A stretch of 64,000 nt of DNA from Colletes latitarsis (taxonomy: Eukaryota; Arthropoda; Insecta; Hymenoptera; Colletidae), in NCBI RefSeq assembly GCF_051014445.1, contig NC_135136.1, positions 13,658,001 to 13,722,000 of the forward strand, in the 5' to 3' direction. How positions within the stretch are numbered: the first letter of the stretch is position 1; each line of letters starts with the position of its first letter. The notes below the pieces were generated by a model. It did no database searches. It was not told the DNA's origin and saw only the letters and a list, made by a program, of their open reading frames with translations. Both the position numbers and the translations under genes were made by a program. This document shows, piece by piece, positions 12,534-23,929 of this stretch.

Positions 12534-15500
12534 ATGAAACCTGGTTTCGATCAATATTCTAGAGAATAACGCATGTTAGGTCTTGGTTAGGTCTGGGATT
12601 TGCTCTCATCAGGCACATACTTTCGCATTCTTCACATATTTGTTGAACAGACCCTGGGTTATTTCTGGTTTGGATCAGGTAGTAATGCGGTACCACACTG
12701 AAACAGTCGATTAAACCTGGACACGATCAACATTTTAGAGGATAACGCCGGTTAGGACTCGGTTAGGTGTGGGATTTGCCCTCATCAGGCTCATACTTTC
12801 GCATATTTCTCATACCTGTTGGCCAGATACGTTGCTTTTTCTGGATTGGATCACATAGTGAAGTGGTACCACACTGAAACAGTCAATTATACCTGGTCTC
12901 GATCAATATTTTAGAGGATAACGCATGTTAGGTCTGGGTTAGGTCCAGGATTTGCCCGCATCAGGCTCATACTTTCGCATATTTCTCATACTTGATGGCC
13001 AGATTCTGGGCTTTCACTGGTCTGGATCACGTAGTAACGTGGTACCATACTGAAACAGTCCATTAAACCTGGTTTCGATCAATATTCTAGAGAATAACGC
13101 ATGTTAGGTCTTGGTTAGGTCTGGGATTTGCTCTCATCAGGCTCGTACGTTCGCATATTCCTCAAACTTGATGGCCAGATTCTGGGCTTTCACTGGTCTG
13201 GATCACGTAGTAACGTGGCACCACACTGAAACAGTCCATTAAACCTGGTTTCGATCAATATTTTTGAGGATAACGCATGTTAGGTCTGGATAAGGTCTGG
13301 GATTTGCTCTCATCAGGCTCATACTGTCGCATATTTCTCATACTTGTTAGCCAGATCCATTGCTTTTTCTGGTTTGGATCTCGTGGTAATGTGGTATCAC
13401 ACTGAAACAGTCCATGAAAACTGGTTTCGGTCAGTATTTTAGAGGATAACGTATGTTAGGTCTAGGTTAGGCCTGGGATCTGCCCTCATCAGACTCATAC
13501 TTTCGCATATTTCACATACTTGTTGAACAGATCCCTGGCTTTTTCTGGTTTGGATCACGTAGTAAAGTGGTACCACACTGAAACGGTCGATTAATCCTGG
13601 TCTCGATCAACACTTTAAAGGATAACGCCGGTTAGGACACGGTTAGGTGTGGGATTTGCCCTAATCAGGCTCATACTGTCGCATATTTCTCATACTTGTT
13701 AACCAGATCCATTGCTTTTTCTGGTTTGGATCACCCGGTAATGTGGTATCACACTGAAACAGTCCATGAAACCTGGTTTCGATCAATATTTTAGAGGATA
13801 ACGCATGATAGGTCTAGGTTAGGCCTGGGATTTGCCCTCATCAGACTCATACTTTCGCATATTTCACATACTTGTTGAACAGATCCCTGGCTTTTTCTGG
13901 TTTGGATCACGTAGTAATGTGGTACCACACTGAAACAGTCAATTATACCTGGTCTCGATCAATATTTTAGAGGATAGCGCATGTTAGATCTGGGTTAGGT
14001 GCAGGATTTGCCCGCATCAGGCTCATACTTTCGCATATTTCTCATACTTGTTGGTCAGATCCAGGGCTTTTTCTGGTTTGGATCACGTACTAATGTGGTA
14101 CCACTCTGAAACAGTCGATTAAACCTGGTTTCGATCAATATTTTAGATGATAACGCATGTTAGGTCTGGGTTAGGGCTAGGATTTGCCCTCATCAGACAC
14201 ATACTTTCTCATTCTTCACATACTTGTTGAACAGATCCTGGGTTTTTTCTGGTTTGGATCACGTAGTAATGTGGTACCACACTGAAACAGTCCATTAATC
14301 CTGGTTTCGATCAATATTTTAGAGAATAACGCATGTTAGGTCATGGTTATGTCTGGGATTTGGTATCATCAGGCTCGTACTTTCGCATATTTCTCATACT
14401 TGATGGCCAGGTTCTGGGCTTTTTCTAGTTTGGATCCTGTAGTAATGTGGTACCACACTGAAACGGTCCATTTAACCTGGTTTCGATCAATATTATAGAG
14501 GATAACGCATGTCATGTCTCGGTTAGGCCTGGGATTTGCCCTCATCAGACACATACTTTCGCATTCTCCACATACTTGTTGAACAGATCCTGGGTTTTTT
14601 CAGGCTTGGATCACGTAGTAATGTGGTACCACACTGAAACATTCAATTAAACCTGGTCTTGATAAATATTTTAGTGGATAACGCATGTTAGGTCTGGGTT
14701 AGGTCTAGGATTTGCCCTCATCAGGCTCATACTTTCGCATATATCTCATACTTGATGGCTAGATCCAGGGCTTTTTCTGGATTGGATCCTGTAGTAATGT
14801 GGTACCACACTGAAACATTCCATTTAACCTGGTTTCGATCAATATTATAGAGGATAACGCATGTTATGTCTAGGTTAGGCCTGGGATTTGCCCTCATCAG
14901 ACACATACTTTCGCATCCTCCACATACTTGTTGAACAGATCCTGGGTTTTTTCTGGATTGGAACACGTAGTAATGTGGTACCACACTGAAACATTCAATT
15001 AAACCTGGTTTCCATCAATATTTTACAGGACAACGCAAGTTAGGTCTGGTATAGGTCTGGGATTTGCCCTCATCAGGGTCATATTTTCGCGTTCTTCACA
15101 TACTTGTTTAACAGATCCTGGGTTTTTTTCTGGTTTGGATCACATAGTAATGTGGTACCACACTGAAACAGTCGATTAAACCTGGTTTCGATCAGTATTA
15201 TTGAGGGTAACGCATGTTAGGTCTAGGTTAGGCCTGGGATTTGCCCTCATCAGGGTCATATTTCCGCGTTCTACACATACTTGTTGAACAGATCCTGGGT
15301 TATTTCTGGTTTGGATCAGGTAGTAATGTGGTTCCACACTGAAACAGTCGATTAAACCTGGACACAATCAACATTTTAGGGGATAACGCCGGTTAGGACT
15401 CGGTTAGGTGAGGCATTTGCCCTCATCAGGCACATACTTTCGCATATTTCTCATACCTGTTGGCCAGATACGTTGCTTTTTCTGGATTGGATCACATACT

Positions 15501-16040
15501 GATGTAGTACCACACTGAAACAGTCAATTATACCTGGTCTCGATCAATATTTTAGAGGATAACGCATGTTAGGTCTGGGTTAGGTCCAGGATTTGCCCGT
15601 ATCAGGCTCATACTTTCGCATATTTCTCATACTTGTTCGCCAGATCCAGGGCTTTTTCTGGTCTGGTTCACGTAGTAATGTGGTACCACATTGAAACAGT
15701 CCATTAAACCTGGTTTCGATCAACATTTTAGATGATAACGCATGTTAGGTCTAGGTTAGGCCTGGGATTTGCCCTCAGCAGGCTCATACTTTCGCATATT
15801 TCTCATAGTTGATGGCCAGATTCTGGGTTTTTTTCTGGTGTGGATCACGTAGTAATGTGGTACCACACTGAAACATTCGATTAAGCCTGGTATCGATCAA
15901 TATTTTAGAGGATAACGCATGTTATGTCTGGGATAGGTCTAGGATTTGCCCTCATCAGGCTCATACTGTCGCATATTTCTCATACTTGTTAGCCAGATCC
16001 ATTGCTTTTTCTGATTTGGATCACGTGGTAATGTGGTATC
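12534..16040 (+). repeat. Arm A, right edge: diverged monomers up to the inversion
   Basis: Near 12,615 one monomer is missing relative to the ten-monomer unit: the sequence jumps from TCTCATCAGGCACATA straight to the CTTTCGCATTCTTCACATATTTG stretch of the next monomer. About 12,620-13,290 then follows the HOR order with scattered substitutions. About 13,300-15,400 resembles the left edge: 14,369-14,554 matches 1,874-2,059, and 14,727-14,984 matches about 2,232-2,480. The last arm-A monomer ends at ATGTGGTATC (16,031-16,040), inside the palindrome block. Confidence 0.8.
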
Positions 16041-16043
16041 TAC
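16038..16043. other. Inversion breakpoint between satellite arms A and B
   Basis: Up to 16,040 the plus strand carries the arm-A sense (GTGGTATC, normally followed by ACACTG). From 16,041 it carries the opposite sense (TACCAGAACTAACCCAGACATAACC, normally preceded by GCAAA). The two arms join at different points of the monomer, the palindrome block against the TTAGG block. Only GGTA-TC-TACC forms a short local inverted repeat across the joint. Confidence 0.92.
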
Positions 16044-19000
16044 CAGAACTAACCCAGACATAACCAGCGTTATCCTCTAAAATATTAATCGGAACCAGGC
16101 TCAATTGACTGTTTCGGTGTGGTACCGCATTACGCGTGGATCCAAGCCACAAAACACCCGAGATCTGGTCAACAAGTACACGAAAATTGCGGGAAGTATG
16201 AGCCGGATGAGGGCAAATCCCAGACCTAACCGAGACATAACCGGCGTTATCCTCTAAAAAATTCATCGCAACCAGGTTTAATTCACCGTCTCGGTGTGGA
16301 ACCACATTACTACGGGATCCAAACACGGAGAAACCCAGGATCAGGCCTACAAGTATGCGAAAAACGCGAAAGTATGAGCCAGATGATTGTAAATACCAGT
16401 CCTAACCGAGACATAACCGGCTTTATCCTCTAAAATACTAATCGCAACCAGGATTATTTGACTGGTACCGCGTTACTACGTGGTCCAAGCCAGAAAAAAC
16501 CCAGGATCTGCCAAACAAGTATGCGAAAAACGCGAAAGTATGAGCCAGAAGGTTGCAAATACCGGAACTAAACCAGACATAACCAGCGTTATCCTCTAAA
16601 ATATTATTCGCAACCAGGGTTAGTTGACTGTTTCAGTGTGGTACCACATTACTACGTGGTCCAAGCCAGAAAAAGGCCAGGATCTGAACAACAAGTATGC
16701 GAAAAATGCGAAAGTTCGAGCCAGATGATGGCAAATACCAGACCTAACCAAGACGTAACCGGCGTTATCCTCTAAAATACTAATCGGAACCAGCTTTTAT
16801 TGACAGTGTGGTACCACATAACTACGTGGACCAAGCCAGAAAAAGGCCAGGATCTGAACAACAAGTATGCGAAAAATGCGAAAGTACGAGCCAGATGATT
16901 GCTGATACCAGACCTAACCCAGACATAACCGGCGTTATCCTCTAAAAAATTAATCGCAACCAGGTTTAATTGACCGTCTCGGTGTGGAACCACACTACTA
17001 CTACGGGATCCAAACCCGAAGAAACCCATGATCAGGCCTACAAGTATGCGAAAAACGCGAAAGTATGAGCCAGATTATTGTAAATACCAAACCTAACCGA
17101 GACATAACCGGCTTTATCCTCTAAAATATTAATCGCAACCAGGTTTCGATTGACTGTTTCGGTGTGCTACCGCATTACTACGTGATGCAAACCAGAAATA
17201 TCCCAGGATCTGGCCAACAACTATGCGAAAAACGCGAAAGTATGAGCCAGATGATTGCAAATACCAGAACTATCCCAGACATAACCAGCGTTATCCTCTA
17301 AAATATTATTCGCAACCAGGTTTAATTGACTGCTTCGGCGTGGTACCACATTACTAAGTGGTCCAAGCCAGAAAACGGCCAGGATCTGGCCAAAAATATG
17401 CGAAAAATGCGAAAGTGCGAGCCAGATGAGGACAAATCCCAGACCTAACCGAGACATAACCGGCGTTATCCTCTAAAATATTAATCGTAACCAGGTTTAA
17501 TTGACTGTTTCAGTGTGGTACCACTTTACTACGTGGTCCAGCCAGAAGAAGGCCAGGATCTGGCCAACAAGTATGCGAAAAAAGCGAAAGAACGAGCCAG
17601 ATGAGGGCAAATACCAGAACTAACCGAGACATTACCGGCGTTATCCTCTAAAATATTAATCGCAACCAGGTTTAATTGACTGTTTCGGTGTGGAACCACA
17701 TTACTACGGGATCCAAACCAGAAAAATCCCAGGATCTGGCCAACAACTATGCGAAAAACGCGAAAGTATGAGCCAGATGATTGCAAATACCAGAACTATC
17801 CCAGACATAACCAGCGTTATCCTCTAAAATATTATTCGCAATCAGGTTTAATTGACTGTTTCGGTGTGGTACCACATTACTACGTGGTTCAAGCCAGAAA
17901 ACGGCCAGGATCTGGCAAAAAGTATGCGAAAAATGCGAAAGTACGAGCCAGATGAGGGCAAATCCCAGACCTAACCGAGACATAACCGGCGTTATCCTCT
18001 AAAATATTAATCGTAACCAGGTTTAATTGACTGTTTCAGTGTGGTACCACTTTACTACGTGGTCCAGCCAGAAGAAGGCCAGGATCTGGCCAACAAGTAT
18101 GCGAAAAATGAGAAAGTACGAGCCAGATGAGGGCAAATACCAGACCTAACCGAGACATTGCCGGCGTTATCCTCTAAAATATTATTCGCAACCAGGTTTA
18201 ATTGACTGTTTCAGTGTGGTACCACTTTACTACGTGGTCCAGCCAGAAGAAGGCCAGGATCTGGCCAACAAGAATGCGAAAAATGTGAAAGTACGAGCCA
18301 GATGATTGCAAATACCAGAACTAACCCAGGCATAACCAGCGTTATCCTCTAAATTACTAAGCAGAACCAGCTTCTATTGACTGTATCGGTGTGGTACCAC
18401 ATTACTACGTGACCCAAACCAGAAAAAGCCCAGGATCTGGCCAACAAGTATGCGAAAAACGCGAAAGTATGTGCCAGATGATTGCAAATACCAGAACTGT
18501 CCCAGACATAACCAGCGTTATCCTCTAAAATATTATTCGCAACCAGGTTTAATTGACTGTTTCGGTGTGGTACCACATTACTACGGGATCCAAGCCAGAA
18601 AAAACCCACGATCTGGCCAACAAATATGCGAAAAACGCGAAAGTACGAGCCAGATGAGGGCAAATCCCAGACCTAACCCAGACATAACCGGCGTTATCCT
18701 CCAAAATAGTAATCGCTACCCGGTTTAATTGACTGTTTCGGTGTGGTACCGCGTTATTACGTGATCCAAACCAGAAAGTGGCCAGGATCTGGCCAACAAG
18801 TATGCGAAAAACGCAAAAGTATGAGACACATGATTGCAAATACCAGAGCTAACCTAGACATAACCGGCGTTATCCTCTAAAATACTAATCGGAACCAGCT
18901 TTTATTGACAGTGTGGGGCCACATTACTACGTGATCCAAGCCAGAAAAAGCCCAGGATCTGACCAACAAGTATGCGAAAAATACGAAAGTACGAGGCAGA

Positions 19001-21164
19001 TGATTGCTAATACCAGAACTAACCCAAACATAACCAGCGTTATCCTCCAAACTATTAACCGGAACCAGCTTTTATTGACAGTGTGGGACCACATTACTAC
19101 GTGATCCAAGCCAGAAAAAGCCCAGGATCTGGCCAACAAGAATGCGAAAAATGCGAATGTATGTGCCAGATGATAACAAATACCAGAACTAACCCAGACA
19201 TAACCAGCGTTATCCTCTAAAATACTAATCGGAACCAGCTTTTGTTGACAGTGTGGGACCACATTACTACGTGATCCAAACCAGAAAAAGCCCAGGATGT
19301 GGCCAACAAGTATGCGAATAGTGCGAAAGTACGAGCCAGATGAGGGCAAATCCCAGACCTAACCCAGACATAACCGGCGTTATCCTCCAAAATAGTAATC
19401 GCAACCAGGATTAATTGACTGTTTCGGTGTGGAACCACATTACTACGGGATCCAAACCTGAAAAATCCCAGGATCTGTCCAACAACTATGGGAAAAACAC
19501 GAAAGTATGAGCAAGATGATTGCTGATACCAGAACTAACCCAAACATAACCAGCGTTATCCTCCAAACTATTAACCGGAACCAGCTTTTATTGACTGTTT
19601 CAGTGTGCTACCACATTTCTACGTGATCCAAACCAGAAAAAACCCAGGATCTGCCCAACAAGTATGCGAAAACCGCGAAAGTATGAGCCACATAATTGCA
19701 AATACCAGAGCTAACCTAGACATAACCGGCGTTATCCTCTATAATACTAATCGGAAGCAGCTTTTATTGACAGTGTGGGACCACATTACTACGTGATCCA
19801 AGCCAGAAAAAGCCCAGGATCTGGCCAACAAGTATGCGAAAAGAGCGAATGTACGAGACAGATGAGTGCAAATCCCAGACCTAACCGAGACATAACCGGC
19901 GTTATCCCCTAAAATATTAATCGCAACCAGCTTTAATTGACTGTTTCGGTGTGGTACCGCATTACTACGGGATCCAAACCAGAAAAAAACGCAGGATCTG
20001 GCCAACAAGTATGCGAAAAACGCGATAGTATGTGCCAGATGATAGCAAGTACCAGAACTAACCCAGACATAACCAGCGTTATCCTCTAAAATACTTACCG
20101 GAACCAGCTTCTATTGACTGTTTCAGTTTGGTGCCACATTACTGCGGGATCCAAACGAGAAAAAACCCACGATCTGGCCAACAAATATGCGAAAAACGCG
20201 AAAGTACGAGCCAGATCAGGGCAAATCCCAGACCTAACCCAGACATAACCGGCGTTATCCTCCAAAATAGTAATCGCTACCCGGTTTAATTGACTGTTTC
20301 GTTGTGGTACAGCGTTACTACGTGATCCAAACCAGAAAGTGGCCAGGATCTGGCCAACAAGTATGCGAAAAATGCGAAAGTACGAGCCAGATGAGGGCAA
20401 ATACCAGACCTAACCGAGACATAACCGGCGTTATCCTCTAAAATATTAATCGGAACCAGGTTTAACTGACTGTTTCCGTGTGGAACCACATTACTACGGG
20501 ATCCAAATCAGAAAAAACCCAGGATCTGGCCAACAACTACGCCAAAACGCGAAAGTACGAGCCAGATGAGGGCAAATACCAGACCTACACCTGACATAAC
20601 CGGCGTTATCCTCCAAAGTAGTAATCGCAATCAGGTTTAATTACCTGTTTCGGTGTGGTACCGCATTACTACGTGATCCAAACCAGAAAAAGGCCAGGAT
20701 CCGGCCAACAAGAATGCGAAAAATGCGAAAGTACGGGCCAGATGTGGACAAATCCCAGACCTACCCGAGACATAACCGGCGTTATCCTCTAAAATATTAA
20801 TCGGACCCAGGTTTAATTGACTGTTTCAGTGTGGTACCACATTACTACGTGGTCCAAGCCAGAAAAAGTCCAGGATCTGGTCAACAAGTGTGCGAAAAAT
20901 CCGAAAGTACGAGCCAGATGAGAGCTAATACCAGACCTCACCCAGATATAACCGGCGTTATTCTCTAAAATATTAATCGCAACCAGGTTTAACTGATTGT
21001 TTCCGTGTGGAACCACATTACTACGGGATCCAAACCAGAAAAAACCCAGGATCTGGCCAATAACTATGCGAAAAACGCGAATGTATGAGCCAGATGGTTG
21101 CAAATACCAGAACTATCCCAGACAAAACCGGCGTTATCCTCTAAAATATTAATCGCAACCAGGT
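16041..21164 (-). repeat. Arm B, edge next to the inversion: diverged monomers
   Basis: Monomers here are heterogeneous. Types with GATTGCAAATACCAGAACTAACCC, with GACAAATCCCAGACC, and with a 6-bp shorter TTATTGACAGTGTGG are intermixed without a long clean period. Short local similarities exist: 17,529-17,983 contains related neighbours, and the 6-bp-shorter type clusters at 18,900-19,260. There is no gradual change towards arm A; the monomers are arm-B type from the first one. Confidence 0.8.
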
Positions 21165-21562
21165 TTAATTGACAGTTTTAGTGTGGTCCCACTTTACTAC
21201 TTGGTCCAAGCCAGAAAAAGGCCAGGACCTGGCCAACAAGTATGCGAAAAATGTGAAAGTACGAGCCTGATGAGGGCAAATACCAGACCTAACCCAGACA
21301 TTACCGGCGTTTTCCTCTAAAATATTAATCGCAGCCAGGTTTAGTTGACCGTTACGGTGTGGAACCACATTACTACGGGATCCAAACCTGAAGAAACCCA
21401 GAATCTGGCCAACAAGTATGCGAAAAATGCGAAAGTACGAGCCAGATGAGTGCAAATACCAGACCTAACCCAGACGTAACCGGCGTTATCCTCCAAAATA
21501 GTAATCGCAACCAGGTTTAATTGACAGTTTCGGTGTGGTACCGCGTTACTACTTGATCCAAA

Positions 21563-21587
21563 CCAGAAATGATCTGGCAAATACCAG
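21563..21587 (-). repeat. Truncated monomer, 51-bp internal deletion, occurrence 1
   Basis: CCAGAAATGATCTGGC runs straight into AAATACCAG. Where normal monomers have 76 bp between these words, this one has 25, giving a 125-bp monomer. The lost part includes the TGCGAAA direct repeats. Confidence 0.9.
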
Positions 21588-22520
21588 ACCTAACCCAGAC
21601 ATAACCGGCGTTATCCTCTAAAATATTAATCGGACCCAGGTTTAATTGACTGTTTCAGTGTGGTACCACTTTACTACGTGCTCCAAGCCAGACAAAGGCC
21701 AGGATCTGGCCAACAAGTATGCGAAAAATGCGAAAGTACGAGCCAGATGATGGCAAATCCCGGACGCAACCGAGACAGGACCGGCGTTATCCTCTAAAAT
21801 ATTAATCGCAACCAGGTTTAATTGCCTGTTTCGGTGTGGTACCGCATTACTACGTGATCCAAACCAGAAAATGGCCAGGATCCTGCCAAAAAGTATGCGA
21901 AAAACTCGAAGGTATGTGCCAGATGATAGCAAATACCAGCACTAACCCAGACATAACCAGCGTTATCCTATAAAATACTTATCGGAACCAGCTTCTACTG
22001 ACTGTTTCAGTGTGGTACCACATTACTACGTGATCCAAACCAGAAAAAGCCCAGTATCTGGCCAACAAGTATGCGAAAAATGCGAAAGTACGAGCCAGAT
22101 GAGGGCAAATACCAGACCTAACCCAGACATAACCGGCGTTATCCTCTAAAATATTAATCGCAACCAGGTTTAATTGACTGTTTTAGTGTGGTCCCACATT
22201 ACTACTTGGTCCAAGCCAGGAAAAGGCCAGGATCTGGCCAACAAGTATGCGAAAAATGTGAAAGTACGAGCCTGATGAGGGCAAATACCAGACCAAACTC
22301 AGACATTACCGGCGTTATCCTCTAAAATATTAATCGCAGCCAGGTTTAGTTGACCGCTTCGGTGTGGAACCACATTACTACGGGATCCAAAACTGAAGAA
22401 ACCCCGGATCTGGCCAACAAGTATGCGAAATATGCGAAAGTACGAGCCAGATGAGTGCAAATACCAGACCTAACCCAGACGTAACCGGCGTTATCCTCCG
22501 AAATAGTAATCGCAACCAGG

Positions 22521-22872
22521 TTTAATTGACAGTTTCGGTGTGGTACCGCGTTACTACGTGATCCAAACCAGAAAAAAGCCAGGATCTGGCCAACAAGTAT
22601 GCGAAAAATGCGAAAGTACGAGCCGGATGAGGGCAAATACCAGACCTAACCCAGACATAACCGGCGTTATCCTCAAAAATATTAAACGGACCCAGGTTTA
22701 ATTGACAGTTTCGGTGTGGTACCGCGTTACTACGTGATCCAAACCAGAAAAAAGCCAGGATCTGGCCAACAAGTATGCGAAAAATGCGAAAGTACGAGCC
22801 GGATGAGGGCAAATACCAGACCTAACCCAGACATAACCGGCGTTATCCTCAAAAATATTAAACGGACCCAGG
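22521..22872 (-). repeat. Exact 176-bp monomer duplication
   Basis: Bases 22,521-22,696 and 22,697-22,872 read identically, including the rare TACGAGCCGGATGAGGG and CCTCAAAAATATTAAACGG. Neighbouring monomers elsewhere differ at many sites, so this is a recent one-monomer tandem duplication. The unit also serves as a representative arm-B monomer: GGTACC at 22,542-22,547, the dyad GCCAG-GAT-CTGGC at 22,578-22,590, and paired TGCGAAA words at 22,600 and 22,609. Confidence 0.92.
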
Positions 22873-23929
22873 TTTAATTGACTGTTTCAGTGTGGTACCA
22901 CTTTACTACGTGGTCCAAGCCAGAAAAAGGCCAGGATCTGGCCAACAAGCATGCGGAAAGTGCGAAAGTACGAGCCAGATGAGGGCAAATACCAGACCTT
23001 CACCAGACATAACCGGCGTTATCCTCCAAAGTAGTAATCGCAACCAGATTTAATTGCCTGTTTCGGTGTGGTACCGCATTACTACGTGATCCAAACCAGA
23101 AAAAGGCCAGGATCCGGCCATCAAGAATGCGAAAAATCCGAAAGTACGAGCCAGATGAGGGCAAATACCAGACCTTACCGAGATATAACCGGCGTTATTC
23201 TCTAAAATATTAATCGCAACCAGGTTTAACTGACTGTTTCCGTGTGGAACTACATTACTACGGGATCCAAACCAGAAAAAAGCCAGGATCTGGCCAACAA
23301 GTATGCGAAAAATGCGAAAGTACGAGCCAGATGAGGGCAAATACCAGACCTAACCCAGACATAACCGGCGTTATCCTCTAAAATATTAATCGCAACCAGG
23401 TTTAATTGCCTGTTTCGGTGTGGTACCGCATTACTACGTGATCCAAACCAGAAAAAGGCCAGGATCCGGCCATCAAGAATGCGAAAAATCCGAAAGTACG
23501 AGCCAGATGAGGGCAAATACCAGACCTTACCGAGATATAACCGGCGTTATTCTCTAAAATATTAATCGCAACCAGGTTTAATTGACAGTTTCGGTGTGGT
23601 ACCGCGTTACTACGTGATCCATACCAGAAAAAAGCCAGGATCTGGCCAACAAGTATGCGAAAAATGCGAAAGTACGAGCCAGATGTGGACAAATCCCAGA
23701 CCTACCCGAGACATAACCGGCGTTATCCTCTAAAATATTAATCGCAACCAGGTTTAATTGACTGTTTCAGTGCGGTAACACATTACTACGTGATCCAAAC
23801 CAGAAAAAGCCCAGGATCTGGCCAACAAGTATGCGAAAAATGCGAAAGTACGAGCCAGATGTGGACAAATCCCAGACCTACCCGAGACATAACCGGCGTT
23901 ATCCTCTAAAATATTAATCGCAACCAGGT

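Larger units (their letters stand above)
112..16040 (+). repeat. Satellite arm A: about 90 tandem monomers of about 176 bp
   Basis: The palindrome-centred block GTGGTACCAC recurs at 191, 368, then (as variants) 544, 721 and 897, spacings of 176-177 bp, and keeps that step to base 16,040. Reading from the palindrome, each monomer holds ACTGAAACAGTC, CCTGGTTTCGATCAATATTTT, AGGATAACGCATGTTAGG, a second TTAGG about 11 bp on, GGGATTTGCCCTCATCAGG, CATACTTTCGCATATTTCTC, ACTTGTTGGCCAGATCC, and a T-run with TGGTTTGGATCACGTAGTAAT. Arm-A monomers typically read GCATGTTAGGTC and TTTCGATCAATATT where arm B, in the same sense, reads GCCGGTTATGTC and TTGCGATTAATATT. No coding potential is visible: stop codons recur, and 176 is not a multiple of three. 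Function is unknown; a (peri)centromeric array is the usual context. Confidence 0.97.
21165..23929 (-). repeat. Arm-B 16-monomer higher-order repeat, copy 1 (2,765 bp)
   Basis: Landmarks at 21,165, 21,341 and 22,346 recur 2,765 bp later (23,930, 24,106, 25,111). The length equals 16 monomers less the 51 bp missing from one truncated monomer. Copy 1 carries an exact local monomer duplication at 22,521-22,872 and lacks the monomer that copy 2 has at about 25,570-25,745, so the totals stay equal. The stretch 22,960-23,700 matches 25,724-26,464. Confidence 0.82.

Noticed and set aside
16021..16060. Inversion as a fold-back read artefact
   Set aside because: An artefact would make the right arm the mirror image of the left from the joint outward. 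Here the arms meet at different monomer positions and belong to different subfamilies. A misassembly between two real arrays is still possible.
22600..22615. TGCGAAA paired direct repeat as a helically phased bend or regulatory site
   Set aside because: The two words are 9 bp apart, not 10-10.5, and are simply part of the monomer. No independent evidence of a site.
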